64,000 nucleotides of DNA from Bacteroidales bacterium (GTDB lineage Bacteria; Bacteroidota; Bacteroidia; Bacteroidales; F082). Below, piece after piece: positions 9,377 to 17,036 of the stretch. The DNA lies in assembly GCA_016284305.1 (NCBI GenBank), contig JAEEON010000017.1:35550-99549 (forward strand), given 5' to 3'. Both the position numbers and the translations under genes were made by a program. The notes beneath the pieces were generated by a model. That model was not told the DNA's origin. It did not search any database and saw nothing but the letters and a program-made list of their open reading frames with translations. Numbering within the stretch: the stretch's first letter is position 1; every line of letters begins with the position of its first letter.

Positions 9377-9407
9377 GTCGGTGACCTTCGGGTCACCGAC
9401 TATTTTT
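9377..9407 (+). terminator. intrinsic terminator with UUCG tetraloop
   Basis: A perfect 10-bp stem GTCGGTGACC / GGTCACCGAC closed by TTCG is followed by TATTTTT. It ends the 9070 transcript. Confidence 0.9.
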
Positions 9408-9408
9408 G
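9401..9408 (+). promoter_or_regulatory. TAnnTTTG box overlapping a terminator U-tract
   Basis: TATTTTTG fits the promoter box and lies 20 bases before the ATG at 9429, yet it is also the U-tract of the upstream terminator. No other box is seen in the short gap, so it is the only candidate promoter for the nuclease gene. Confidence 0.45.
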
Positions 9409-9428
9409 TAAATAGATGATCGGTTGAA

Positions 9429-12400
9429 ATGAAAAAAAATCTTAACAAGCTTTCTATTCTGCTAGTCTTTTTGGGCATCGTAAACTTCGGCATCGCACAG
9501 ATACCGAACGGATATTACAACAATGCCCAAGGCAAGACCGGAAACGATCTTAAGATCGCTTTGCATAACATTATCAAGGGCCACACCGTGGTCAGCTACG
9601 GTGGACTTCTCGATGCCTACGCCTACACTGATTGCGACGCCAATGGCAAGATCTGGGATATCTATTCCAACTACCGTTGGAACCTGAACAAATCTTGCGG
9701 TAGCTACGACGAAGAAGGCGACTGCTGGAACCGCGAACACACCTGGCCGCAAAGTTGGTTTAACGAGAGCAGCACCCCCAGAAGCGACCTCTTCCATGTC
9801 ATGCCCACGGATGGCTACGTCAACGGCATGCGCTCCGCTTATCCGTATGGCGAAGTCAACAAGCCCACCTACACCTCGGGCAACGGCTCCAAACTGGGAC
9901 CCTGCGTCACTCCTGGTTATTCAGGCAAAGTCTTTGAACCCGTGGACGAGTACAAAGGCGACATCGCACGCAACTTCTTCTATATGAGTGTCCGCTATTT
10001 TGGCGAGGACAGTGGTTGGAGCACTAGTGGCATGACGAACAAATCCACCATCCTTGACTGGGCTATGACCATGTTGCTTCGCTGGAGCGACAATGATCCC
10101 GTCAGCCAAAAGGAAATCGACCGCAACAATGCCATTTATGGATACCAAAACAACCGCAACCCCTTCATCGACCATCCCGAGTATGCCCGCATGATTTGGG
10201 ATCCCAACTGGAGCGAAGGAACATCTTACGCCATCACTTGCGCCAGCAACCTCTCACACGGCAGCGTCACCGCCCCTGAAACCGCCTTCGAAGGCACCAC
10301 CGTGGCTATCACAGCCATCCCCGATCCAGGCTATATGGTGGACATGTACACTGTCTATAAAACCGGAAACAGCTCCACCACCGTTAACGTCAGCAGCAAC
10401 GGCACCTTCACCATGCCAGACTATGCCGTCACCGTCAGCGCCACCTTCAAACAAAACACCACCCTTTACAGCATCACTACCGCTGAAGTAACCCACGGCA
10501 GCATCAGCGTCAGCACCAACAGCGCCCTCTCAGGCTCCACCATCACCATGACGGCCACACCCGAATCAGGATATAGCCTCTACTCTTGGTATGTGTATAA
10601 GACTGGCGACATGAACACCACCGTCTATACCGGAACCACTGGTTCCTTCGTCATGCCCACCTTCAACGTCACCGTCAACGCCTCCTTCTCCACTCAAGGC
10701 GGAAGTGCTAACGGCGATTTCGTCAAAGTCACAGAAGCCCTCACCGATTGGAGCGGCGAATACCTTATCGTTTATGACGAGGGCAATGTAGCCTTCGATG
10801 GCGGTCTCAGCACACTCGATGCCGTAGGCAACACCATCAATGTCAACATCAACAATAACACAATTGCCGCCACACCAACTACCATTGCCGCCAAATTCAC
10901 GATTGCCAAATCTGGCAACAACTACACCATCAAATCATCAAGCGGATCCTTTATCGGCAGGACATCCGACAGCAACGGCCTCGATAGCTCCACATCGACC
11001 GCTTTGACCAACAACATCAGCTACAACAGCAATGACGAATGCGTCGATATCATTGGCTCCGGAGGCGCCTATCTGCGTTTCAACAATGCAAATAACCAAA
11101 GCCGTTTCCGCTATTATAAGTCAGGCACCTACTCCCAACAAAAAGCCATCCAACTCTATAAACGTACCGTCAACGTCGAGACCCCTACCCATACCATCCA
11201 TTTCCTTCCCAATGGAGGAGAAGGCAGCAGCTATGAGCAGACGGTGGAAGAATATGTCCCCACAGCACTCGTCGCCAACACCTTTACCCGTGATGGCTTC
11301 GAGTTCGACGGATGGAACACCCAGGCGAATGGAGAAGGCACTTACTATGCCGACAACGCTACCATCACCGTGATGAACGACATCGACCTCTATGCCCAAT
11401 GGGATCCTAAATACACCATCACCTTGGTGCAACCTGACAACGGGAGCATCAGCGCCAACCCGACCTCTGCCATCGAAGAATCCACCATCACCCTCACTGC
11501 CATACCCGACGATGGGTATGAGCTCGGCTCTTGGATCGTCACCGACGGCTCAGGCAACGCCATCACCGTAGGAGAAAACCAATTCGAGATGCCTGCTGAC
11601 AATGTCACTGTCACAGCGAGTTTCATCTTCATAGGAGCAGCATTCGAACATAAGTACTACCTCGTCACCTCAGCCGAACAACTGGTGGCCGGCAGAACCT
11701 ATCTCATTGTGAACACTGCTAACAATAAAGCTCTTGGCGCCACCCAAAACAGCAACAACCGTTCCGCCGCCAGCGTCAGCATCTCCTCCGACATCATCTC
11801 CACCATCGACAACAATGTTTGCGAACTTACCCTTGGTGGTGAAACAGGAGCTTGGACTTTCTATGATGCCAACCAAGACGGTTACCTCTATGCTGCAGGA
11901 GGAACAGGCAACAACAATCTCCTGAGAACACAGGCCACCCTGACTGACGAAGGACGATGGACCATTACCATTGACGAAAACGGCACAGCCGTCATCAAAA
12001 CCATCGTCTCAACTGTAGCCAGAAACACTATCATGTACAACAAGTCAAGCAACATATTCTCTTGCTATGCCTCCGGACAGCTCGACGTATGCCTCTTTAT
12101 CCGAAGCGAAGAATTTGACATCACCGAGAACACCACGGAAGCCAATCTGTTTCCATTCGACAAGCACACCGTCCGCAGTGGAGCCACACTGACCGTCACC
12201 GGTACCGCAAACTGCACGGATGCCAATTTGCTCATCCTCGACGATGGAGCTGAATTCGTTCATCACAACGATGGAGTGAAAGCCACCTTCAAAAAGAACA
12301 TCTCCGCTTATAGCAGCCAAGGAGGATGGTTTACCATAGCCACCCCTTTTAACACTTTCACCCCCTCCAGTGAGATGATCTCCGACAATTACGACCTGTA

Positions 12401-13403
12401 CGCCTACGACGAAGATGCCCCCTTGGAATGGATCAACCACAAAACCGAAGGCTTTGATCTGGTTTCCGGACAAGGATATCTCTATGCCCATAACCCAGCC
12501 ACAGCACTCTATGCTCAAGGCACACTCAACAACGGAGACCTCACCCAAACCGTTAACTTAAGCTACGCAAACACCCATGTGGACATCCAAGGCTTTAACC
12601 TCGTTGGCAACCCCACTGTTCACGAGATTCAATTCAACAAAAGCGAAGCTGTTTCAGATGGTTACTATTACATCTCCAATGGCAATGACTGGACTTATGA
12701 GCCGACCAACACTGTGCCAGCGGGACGAGGCTTCCTGGTCAAGGCCAATGCCGCCGACCAATCGATAGTGCTGAACCCTCAGTCACGTTCCACCGATTCC
12801 TATAAAAACGACATCATAAAAATCACCATCGATGATGATGCCGCATACATCAAAACCGACGAAGGCGTCTCCATGCCCCTCATCAGCCTCAACGAACATG
12901 GCAAAAGCCTTTTCCTGAGTCACGGAAACAAACCTTATGTCATGCTGGTTCGTAATGATGCACCAAGCATCGACCTCTGTTACCGTCCAAATAGCGAAGG
13001 GCAACACACCCTCACAATCGAGAATGAGACCTTGAGATATCTTCACCTCATCGACCATCTCAATGGAACAGAAATCGATTTAGTCCAAAATCCCAGCTAC
13101 ATCTTCAAGTCAACCAAAAACGATTACGAACACCGTTTCCAGTTGCTGTTCACCCCAAAAGAGAACGCTACTGAAGAAGAAGCGTTCGCCTACATCAGTA
13201 ACGGACAGATTATCATTTCACTGACGGAGGCACCCAGCTCTACGTCTTTACAAGTGATGGACACCCTGGGACGGGTCATCCTCATCCGTAACGTAGAGAC
13301 GTCATCTTGCAGCCTCTCCACTTCAGGAATGGCTCCAGGAATTTATCTATTGCGCCTTACTTCTCCCGAAGGAACCAAGGTCCAAAAAATCAGCATTGAT
13401 TAA
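9429..13403 (+). CDS. secreted endonuclease I with InlB-type repeats and T9SS type A tail
   Basis: Extracellular nuclease of 1324 residues. A signal peptide (1-24) is followed by an endonuclease I domain (about 25-262) with the His-Me finger motif NREHTWPQSW (101-110, catalytic H104), SDLFHVMPTDGYVNGMRS, ARNFFYMSVRY and RNPFIDHPEYARMIWD. All are hallmark motifs of the EndA/Bsn family. Accessory parts follow: bacterial repeats at 268-345 and 348-421, a beta-trefoil-like module at 430-578, an InlB B-repeat at 588-657, another bacterial repeat at 660-735, a YLYA module at 740-895, and a sandwich region shared with the 4227 protein. The last 75 residues form a T9SS type A sorting domain (LQVMDTLGRV, APGIYLLRL). 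It is inferred to degrade DNA or RNA at the cell surface, as family members are non-specific nucleases. Its stop shares TTAA with convergent coaE. Confidence 0.93.
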   Translation: MKKNLNKLSILLVFLGIVNFGIAQIPNGYYNNAQGKTGNDLKIALHNIIKGHTVVSYGGLLDAYAYTDCDANGKIWDIYSNYRWNLNKSCGSYDEEGDCWNREHTWPQSWFNESSTPRSDLFHVMPTDGYVNGMRSAYPYGEVNKPTYTSGNGSKLGPCVTPGYSGKVFEPVDEYKGDIARNFFYMSVRYFGEDSGWSTSGMTNKSTILDWAMTMLLRWSDNDPVSQKEIDRNNAIYGYQNNRNPFIDHPEYARMIWDPNWSEGTSYAITCASNLSHGSVTAPETAFEGTTVAITAIPDPGYMVDMYTVYKTGNSSTTVNVSSNGTFTMPDYAVTVSATFKQNTTLYSITTAEVTHGSISVSTNSALSGSTITMTATPESGYSLYSWYVYKTGDMNTTVYTGTTGSFVMPTFNVTVNASFSTQGGSANGDFVKVTEALTDWSGEYLIVYDEGNVAFDGGLSTLDAVGNTINVNINNNTIAATPTTIAAKFTIAKSGNNYTIKSSSGSFIGRTSDSNGLDSSTSTALTNNISYNSNDECVDIIGSGGAYLRFNNANNQSRFRYYKSGTYSQQKAIQLYKRTVNVETPTHTIHFLPNGGEGSSYEQTVEEYVPTALVANTFTRDGFEFDGWNTQANGEGTYYADNATITVMNDIDLYAQWDPKYTITLVQPDNGSISANPTSAIEESTITLTAIPDDGYELGSWIVTDGSGNAITVGENQFEMPADNVTVTASFIFIGAAFEHKYYLVTSAEQLVAGRTYLIVNTANNKALGATQNSNNRSAASVSISSDIISTIDNNVCELTLGGETGAWTFYDANQDGYLYAAGGTGNNNLLRTQATLTDEGRWTITIDENGTAVIKTIVSTVARNTIMYNKSSNIFSCYASGQLDVCLFIRSEEFDITENTTEANLFPFDKHTVRSGATLTVTGTANCTDANLLILDDGAEFVHHNDGVKATFKKNISAYSSQGGWFTIATPFNTFTPSSEMISDNYDLYAYDEDAPLEWINHKTEGFDLVSGQGYLYAHNPATALYAQGTLNNGDLTQTVNLSYANTHVDIQGFNLVGNPTVHEIQFNKSEAVSDGYYYISNGNDWTYEPTNTVPAGRGFLVKANAADQSIVLNPQSRSTDSYKNDIIKITIDDDAAYIKTDEGVSMPLISLNEHGKSLFLSHGNKPYVMLVRNDAPSIDLCYRPNSEGQHTLTIENETLRYLHLIDHLNGTEIDLVQNPSYIFKSTKNDYEHRFQLLFTPKENATEEEAFAYISNGQIIISLTEAPSSTSLQVMDTLGRVILIRNVETSSCSLSTSGMAPGIYLLRLTSPEGTKVQKISID

Positions 13404-13996
13404 GAAGCCCGACTTGACACCAACGTGGTGTGAATCCTCTCAACTTGCTCCATCAAGAATCCGTCCTCGTCATCGTTTTCATGAATGATGACAAAATCCG
13501 CATGGGTAAGCTTTTCTGACTGAGGCCACTGCTTGGCCATTCGTGCACACACCTGCTCTTCACGGCAATGGTCACGGAGCATCACACGACGAATGCGTAC
13601 CGGCTCAGAAGCAGCCACCACGATGATTGCATCAAACATCGATTCAAGATGCTTCTCAAAAATCAAGGCTGACTCATACATCACGTAAGGGGTTTGTTGT
13701 TGTTCAGCCCAAGCATCAAAACGCTCGTTTAGCACAGGATAGAGAACCGATTCGACAAAGCCTAGGGCACAGGAATCCGAAAAAAGCCGTCCTGCCAGAT
13801 AGCTACGATTCAGGCTGCCATCTTCATGATATGCCTCCTCCCCGAACTGATGCGTAATACGTTGCCGAATCTCAGGAAGATAATACAGCTGTTTCGCCTC
13901 GTAATCCGAATCAAACACCGGTACGCCAAGTCGTTTGAACAGATCACACACATACGACTTCCCACTCCCAATATTACCTGTGATCGCAACTTTCAA
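13400..13996 (-). CDS. coaE: dephospho-CoA kinase
   Basis: Phosphorylates the 3'-hydroxyl of dephospho-CoA, the last step of coenzyme A synthesis. The protein has 198 residues, the usual length, with P-loop GNIGSGKS (7-14), PVFDSDYEAKQLY, and the lid/CoA region RIRRVMLRDHCREEQVCARMAKQ. The start is a TTG at 13996: the codon two positions upstream in frame is TGA, and the TTG gives the standard MKVAITGNIGSGKS opening. It is last in the minus-strand series DUF1573-yajC-ybbR-coaE. The TTG start overlaps a pair of TGAAANT heptamers that fill the 17-bp gap after ybbR. Confidence 0.96.
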   Translation of the reverse strand: MKVAITGNIGSGKSYVCDLFKRLGVPVFDSDYEAKQLYYLPEIRQRITHQFGEEAYHEDGSLNRSYLAGRLFSDSCALGFVESVLYPVLNERFDAWAEQQQTPYVMYESALIFEKHLESMFDAIIVVAASEPVRIRRVMLRDHCREEQVCARMAKQWPQSEKLTHADFVIIHENDDEDGFLMEQVERIHTTLVSSRAS

Positions 13997-14002
13997 TTTT
14001 CA
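13989..14002 (-). repeat. two TGAAANT heptamers at the ybbR-coaE junction
   Basis: Read on the minus strand this is TGAAAAT TGAAAGT. It overlaps the TTG start of coaE and belongs to the heptamer family found at other operon junctions here. Confidence 0.6.
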
Positions 14003-14013
14003 ACTTCCAGTTT

Positions 14014-14988
14014 TTAATTCATAATAAGATACTCCACCTTATCCGGCGAGGTCTTCAGCACTTGAACCTGGTTGGGGACGCTGACCAGACGAATATCCAG
14101 CAAAGGATTCAGCCGATGAAGTTGGGCGGTGTCGGCTTCCACCACAAACGATGCCGGAGTGATGCTGCCATAATCCTTAATGGCCACCATGCACTTCACC
14201 GTCATTGTCTCGGGGAAGAAACGCACCGACAAGGTGTCGGGCACCGAAACGGGCACTTCCACATCCATTTCGGTGAAACGCTCCAAATCAACCATGACTT
14301 GGACGTTGTCGATCTCCGAACGGATGGCTCCTTCATGGAGATCCAGCTTCATGTCACGATTGAAGTCTTCGCTGACATTGTCAGCCTTAAGCAACTCCGT
14401 ATTGACCGCCGTCAACGTGTCAAGAATATTCTTAGGACCATACACGGTAATCGTTGAAGGCTCAACCACAGGGGCACCATAGACTTTGAATTGACGTTGG
14501 GTCATGACTTGAAGAGGCACTACCACAGGAAGCTCCTTCGACTGAAGGTCTTCCATGTTGAAGAACTGCTTGTCATCGTTAGTAGTGACATTGCTAGCGG
14601 GGATGCCCAACCATTCCGCCACACGTTCCACTATGTACTGCGAGTTATAGGAATAGGTGTAACCGCCTTCCAAGCGATAGGGGACCTCACTCAAAGGAAT
14701 CTCCACGACACGATTACGCTTTCGCACCAAGTTATGGCCCAAGGTGACAAATCCATCAGCCACAAAGGTCAGTTTTACTTGTTGCTCAGGCGTAGAGATC
14801 CATTTGTTGGCAGGGACCTCCGTGTATCGCACCCGAAAGACCGTCTGGGTGGAATAGTCCTTGGTGAGCTTGATCAGGAACCAAAGCACCATGGAGATTG
14901 CCACAAACACCAAGAAAGTCAAGAAGCGACGTTTATCCTTCTTGACAAATTCTTCCTTGATCTCTTTTATCTCATCGACAGGTTTCAA
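14014..14988 (-). CDS. YbbR-like domain protein
   Basis: Envelope protein of 324 residues with one N-terminal membrane helix (about residues 21-40, preceded by the basic stretch KKDKRR) and an exported remainder built of YbbR-like beta domains. Recurrent cues are ELPVVVPLQ, STITVYGPKNILDTL and VEVPVSVPD. In other phyla YbbR (CdaR) regulates the cyclic-di-AMP synthase CdaA, but in Bacteroidales it is found in this operon next to yajC and coaE and its partner is not established. It starts 24 bp after yajC and ends 17 bp before coaE, so the genes are very likely co-transcribed. Confidence 0.85.
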   Translation of the reverse strand: MKPVDEIKEIKEEFVKKDKRRFLTFLVFVAISMVLWFLIKLTKDYSTQTVFRVRYTEVPANKWISTPEQQVKLTFVADGFVTLGHNLVRKRNRVVEIPLSEVPYRLEGGYTYSYNSQYIVERVAEWLGIPASNVTTNDDKQFFNMEDLQSKELPVVVPLQVMTQRQFKVYGAPVVEPSTITVYGPKNILDTLTAVNTELLKADNVSEDFNRDMKLDLHEGAIRSEIDNVQVMVDLERFTEMDVEVPVSVPDTLSVRFFPETMTVKCMVAIKDYGSITPASFVVEADTAQLHRLNPLLDIRLVSVPNQVQVLKTSPDKVEYLIMN

Positions 14989-15012
14989 GGCATTCCGTAT
15001 TTTTCAGGACGA

Positions 15013-15336
15013 TCAACCTTGACCACCTACTTGAGCGGCATTTTGCACCAGAGCGGATTTCTCAATCTCGACTTCCATGCCGGGAGCCAAAGAAACCATC
15101 ACGGTATGCTCCTTCACTTCAGTGATCTTGCCATGAAATCCACCAATGGTAACCACTGGATCGCCTTTCTTCAGCGACTCACGGAACTGTTGTTGTTCCT
15201 TGGCTTTTTTCGACTGAGGACGAATGAAGAAGAGCCAGAATACCACAATCAATAATAAGATCCAAATCAGACTGGTCCACATACCGCCTCTCGGTGCAGC
15301 TTGTTGAACCTCTTGTAATAAAATACTTAATAACAT
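15013..15336 (-). CDS. yajC: preprotein translocase subunit YajC
   Basis: Small inner-membrane partner of SecDF in the Sec translocon. It has 107 residues: a short periplasmic start, one membrane helix (about 22-40), then the family motif FFIRPQSKKAKEQQ, and a basic cytoplasmic beta domain with KKGDPVVTIGGFHGKI. Its position between the DUF1573 lipoprotein and ybbR is the conserved Bacteroidales order. Confidence 0.96.
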   Translation of the reverse strand: MLLSILLQEVQQAAPRGGMWTSLIWILLLIVVFWLFFIRPQSKKAKEQQQFRESLKKGDPVVTIGGFHGKITEVKEHTVMVSLAPGMEVEIEKSALVQNAAQVGGQG

Positions 15337-15373
15337 AACCTAAATAATATCTTTAATATCTATAATTTTAATG

Positions 15374-15415
15374 GTTTTCACCTTTCAATTTTCATTTTTC
15401 ACCTTTCACCTCTCA
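15374..15415 (-). repeat. six TGA-initial heptamers after the DUF1573 gene
   Basis: Minus strand: TGAGAGG, TGAAAGG, TGAAAAA, TGAAAAT, TGAAAGG, TGAAAAC. The first TGA is the stop codon of the DUF1573 gene. Because the period is 7, successive TGAs fall in all three frames. Confidence 0.85.
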
Positions 15416-15868
15416 AAGCTGTTCCGGGGTCCGGACCTCAGCCTTGATTCTCAGATTTGTCTGAGCGGGGTTGGTATTGGAACGAACCACCAAGGTCTTT
15501 GATTGGAATCCATGATGTCCTTTGCTGTCATAGGTGATTTTGATTTGCCCTGACTTTCCAGGAGCGATAGGCTCCCGTGAATACTCGCTGGCCGTACAGC
15601 CACAGCTTTTCTGCACTTCGGTAATCAGCAAAGGAGCCTCACCTGTATTGGTAAAATGGAAGGTGTAGGATACCACCTCCCCTTGCAGGATCTTTCCAAA
15701 GTCGTATTCCGTCTTTTCGAATGTAATCACTGCTTGTTTCTCCGAGCTGCCGTTTGCCGACTTGGGATTTGACACCAAATCCGTAGAGAGCTTACGCTCC
15801 TCTTTTCCACCACAGGCCAGCATCATCACCGCCAGCCCAATCATCATAATTATCGTATATTTCTTCAT
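15413..15868 (-). CDS. DUF1573 lipoprotein
   Basis: Predicted periplasm-facing or surface lipoprotein of 151 residues. The signal peptide ends in a lipobox, LACG (cysteine near residue 20). The mature part is a single DUF1573 immunoglobulin-like domain (about 45-150) with the signature FDFGKI-like YDFGKILQGEVVSYTFHF, FTNTGEAPLLI, the conserved SCGCT and IKITYDSKG. DUF1573 proteins are abundant in Bacteroidales and normally precede yajC; their molecular role is unknown. Between this gene and the upstream T9SS type B gene lies an array of heptamers plus a small GGCC-GTTA-GGCC inverted repeat (15889-15902). Confidence 0.92.
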   Translation of the reverse strand: MKKYTIIMMIGLAVMMLACGGKEERKLSTDLVSNPKSANGSSEKQAVITFEKTEYDFGKILQGEVVSYTFHFTNTGEAPLLITEVQKSCGCTASEYSREPIAPGKSGQIKITYDSKGHHGFQSKTLVVRSNTNPAQTNLRIKAEVRTPEQL

Positions 15869-15903
15869 CTCGTTTCTACCGAGCTTTAAGGCCTAACGGC
15901 CTA

Positions 15904-15959
15904 TCTCTAAATTCTCAATTCTCAATTCTCAATTCTCAACTCTCACCTCTCACCTCTCA
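15904..15959 (-). repeat. eight TGA-initial heptamers after the T9SS type B gene
   Basis: Minus strand: TGAGAGG twice, TGAGAGT, TGAGAAT four times, TTAGAGA. The first TGA is the stop codon of the gene ending at 15957. This is the most regular of the heptamer arrays in the window. Confidence 0.9.
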
Positions 15960-16919
15960 CTGTCTCGACTTCGTCACAATCATCACTGCACCTTGGTATT
16001 GGATCTCTTCTTTCAGTCCTTTACACTTCAACACATAGAAATATGTGCCATCGGAGAGACCTCCACCATCCCAATCGTTTTGGTAATCGTCGGATTGATA
16101 AACGATCCGTCCCCAACGGTTCATCACAATCAGTTCAGTCGATTTATAATAGACGTTCAATGGTTTGTCATCCGCATTTCCAGCACGTTTCGATGAGTTG
16201 TTACCACCTCCCGGCGTGTCACTGCCCTGATCCAAGCTGATTACAAACGTATCGTTGATATCATCGCCATTAGGAGTGAATACACTGGGAATAAACAACT
16301 TAACACCATTGACACGTACATTTTTATAATAGACAGTATCACATCCATAGTCATCATATACCGTCAGCGACGGAGAGAACTCGCCTTGTTCAACGAAAGT
16401 GAAGGTGGGCTCTTCCTGGGTCGAAGTCAGGCCATGTTCAAACGTCCAAAAGAAATGGTCGATGGAGATGCTGTCGCTCGACAAGTTCTCAAACGAGAAG
16501 GTGACATCAGGATTTTGGATATAGACCGTATCGGAAGGGTCGCAATAGATCTCGATGACTGGAGTCGGGAAGGCACGAGTATATATGCTGTCCATCGTGA
16601 TGCAACCATTGCTATCCTCGACCTCCACATAGTACCAATGATAGGCTTTGAGGCCGATGGCTACAGAAGGGTCAGTGGGTGAAACATGAAGTCCGCTGAG
16701 ATCACGCCACCTATAGGTGTAGGGAGCCACACCATTCGAGGCAGTCACCTTGATTTGGGCGGTCTTCCCGTTATCTTCTTCGCTGTTATTGCAGGTAAGC
16801 TTCAGCTGATTCATCTCCGTACGGATCATACAAGTATCCTGTGCCGAAAGCTCGCCTATCGAGAAAGCCAACAACAATAGCAGCAAAAGTGGAAGTTTAT
16901 CGAGGAATATTCTTTTCAT
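15957..16919 (-). CDS. PKD-domain protein with T9SS type B (gliding-motility) C-terminal domain
   Basis: Exported protein of 320 residues. It has a signal peptide (1-26, ending LSAQ), a SprB-like Ig repeat segment with APYTYRWRDLSG and YYVEVEDSNGC (about 55-115), a PKD-like domain (about 135-203) with FSFENLSSDS and SLTVYDDYGCDT, and the type B sorting domain starting at FIPSVFTPNGDDINDTF (209-225) and ending GAVMIVT near the C-terminus. The type B domain marks T9SS export and cell-surface attachment. It carries an unusual glycine- and serine-rich insert (GGGNNSSKRAGNADD) between its first strands. It sits upstream of DUF1573-yajC-ybbR-coaE, where nusB is often found in relatives. Confidence 0.92.
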   Translation of the reverse strand: MKRIFLDKLPLLLLLLLAFSIGELSAQDTCMIRTEMNQLKLTCNNSEEDNGKTAQIKVTASNGVAPYTYRWRDLSGLHVSPTDPSVAIGLKAYHWYYVEVEDSNGCITMDSIYTRAFPTPVIEIYCDPSDTVYIQNPDVTFSFENLSSDSISIDHFFWTFEHGLTSTQEEPTFTFVEQGEFSPSLTVYDDYGCDTVYYKNVRVNGVKLFIPSVFTPNGDDINDTFVISLDQGSDTPGGGNNSSKRAGNADDKPLNVYYKSTELIVMNRWGRIVYQSDDYQNDWDGGGLSDGTYFYVLKCKGLKEEIQYQGAVMIVTKSRQ

Positions 16920-16945
16920 GAAATATTGTCATTATTACAAGTTTG

Positions 16946-16953
16946 CAAAGATA
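16946..16953 (-). promoter_or_regulatory. TAnnTTTG box for the T9SS type B gene
   Basis: TATCTTTG on the minus strand, 26 bases before the ATG at 16919. It probably drives the whole unit down to coaE, since no comparable box is seen in the internal gaps. Confidence 0.6.
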
Positions 16954-16988
16954 ACACTTTTTTGTCAGCTCGATAAACAAAAAGTTAT

Positions 16989-16996
16989 TAAATTTG
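16989..16996 (+). promoter_or_regulatory. TAnnTTTG box for hutU-mfd
   Basis: TAAATTTG on the plus strand, 40 bases before the hutU ATG at 17037 and divergent from the type B gene box 35 bp away. Confidence 0.6.
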
Positions 16997-17036
16997 CAAC
17001 TCCAACGAAATGTAGAGAAACAAAACACAATACAAT

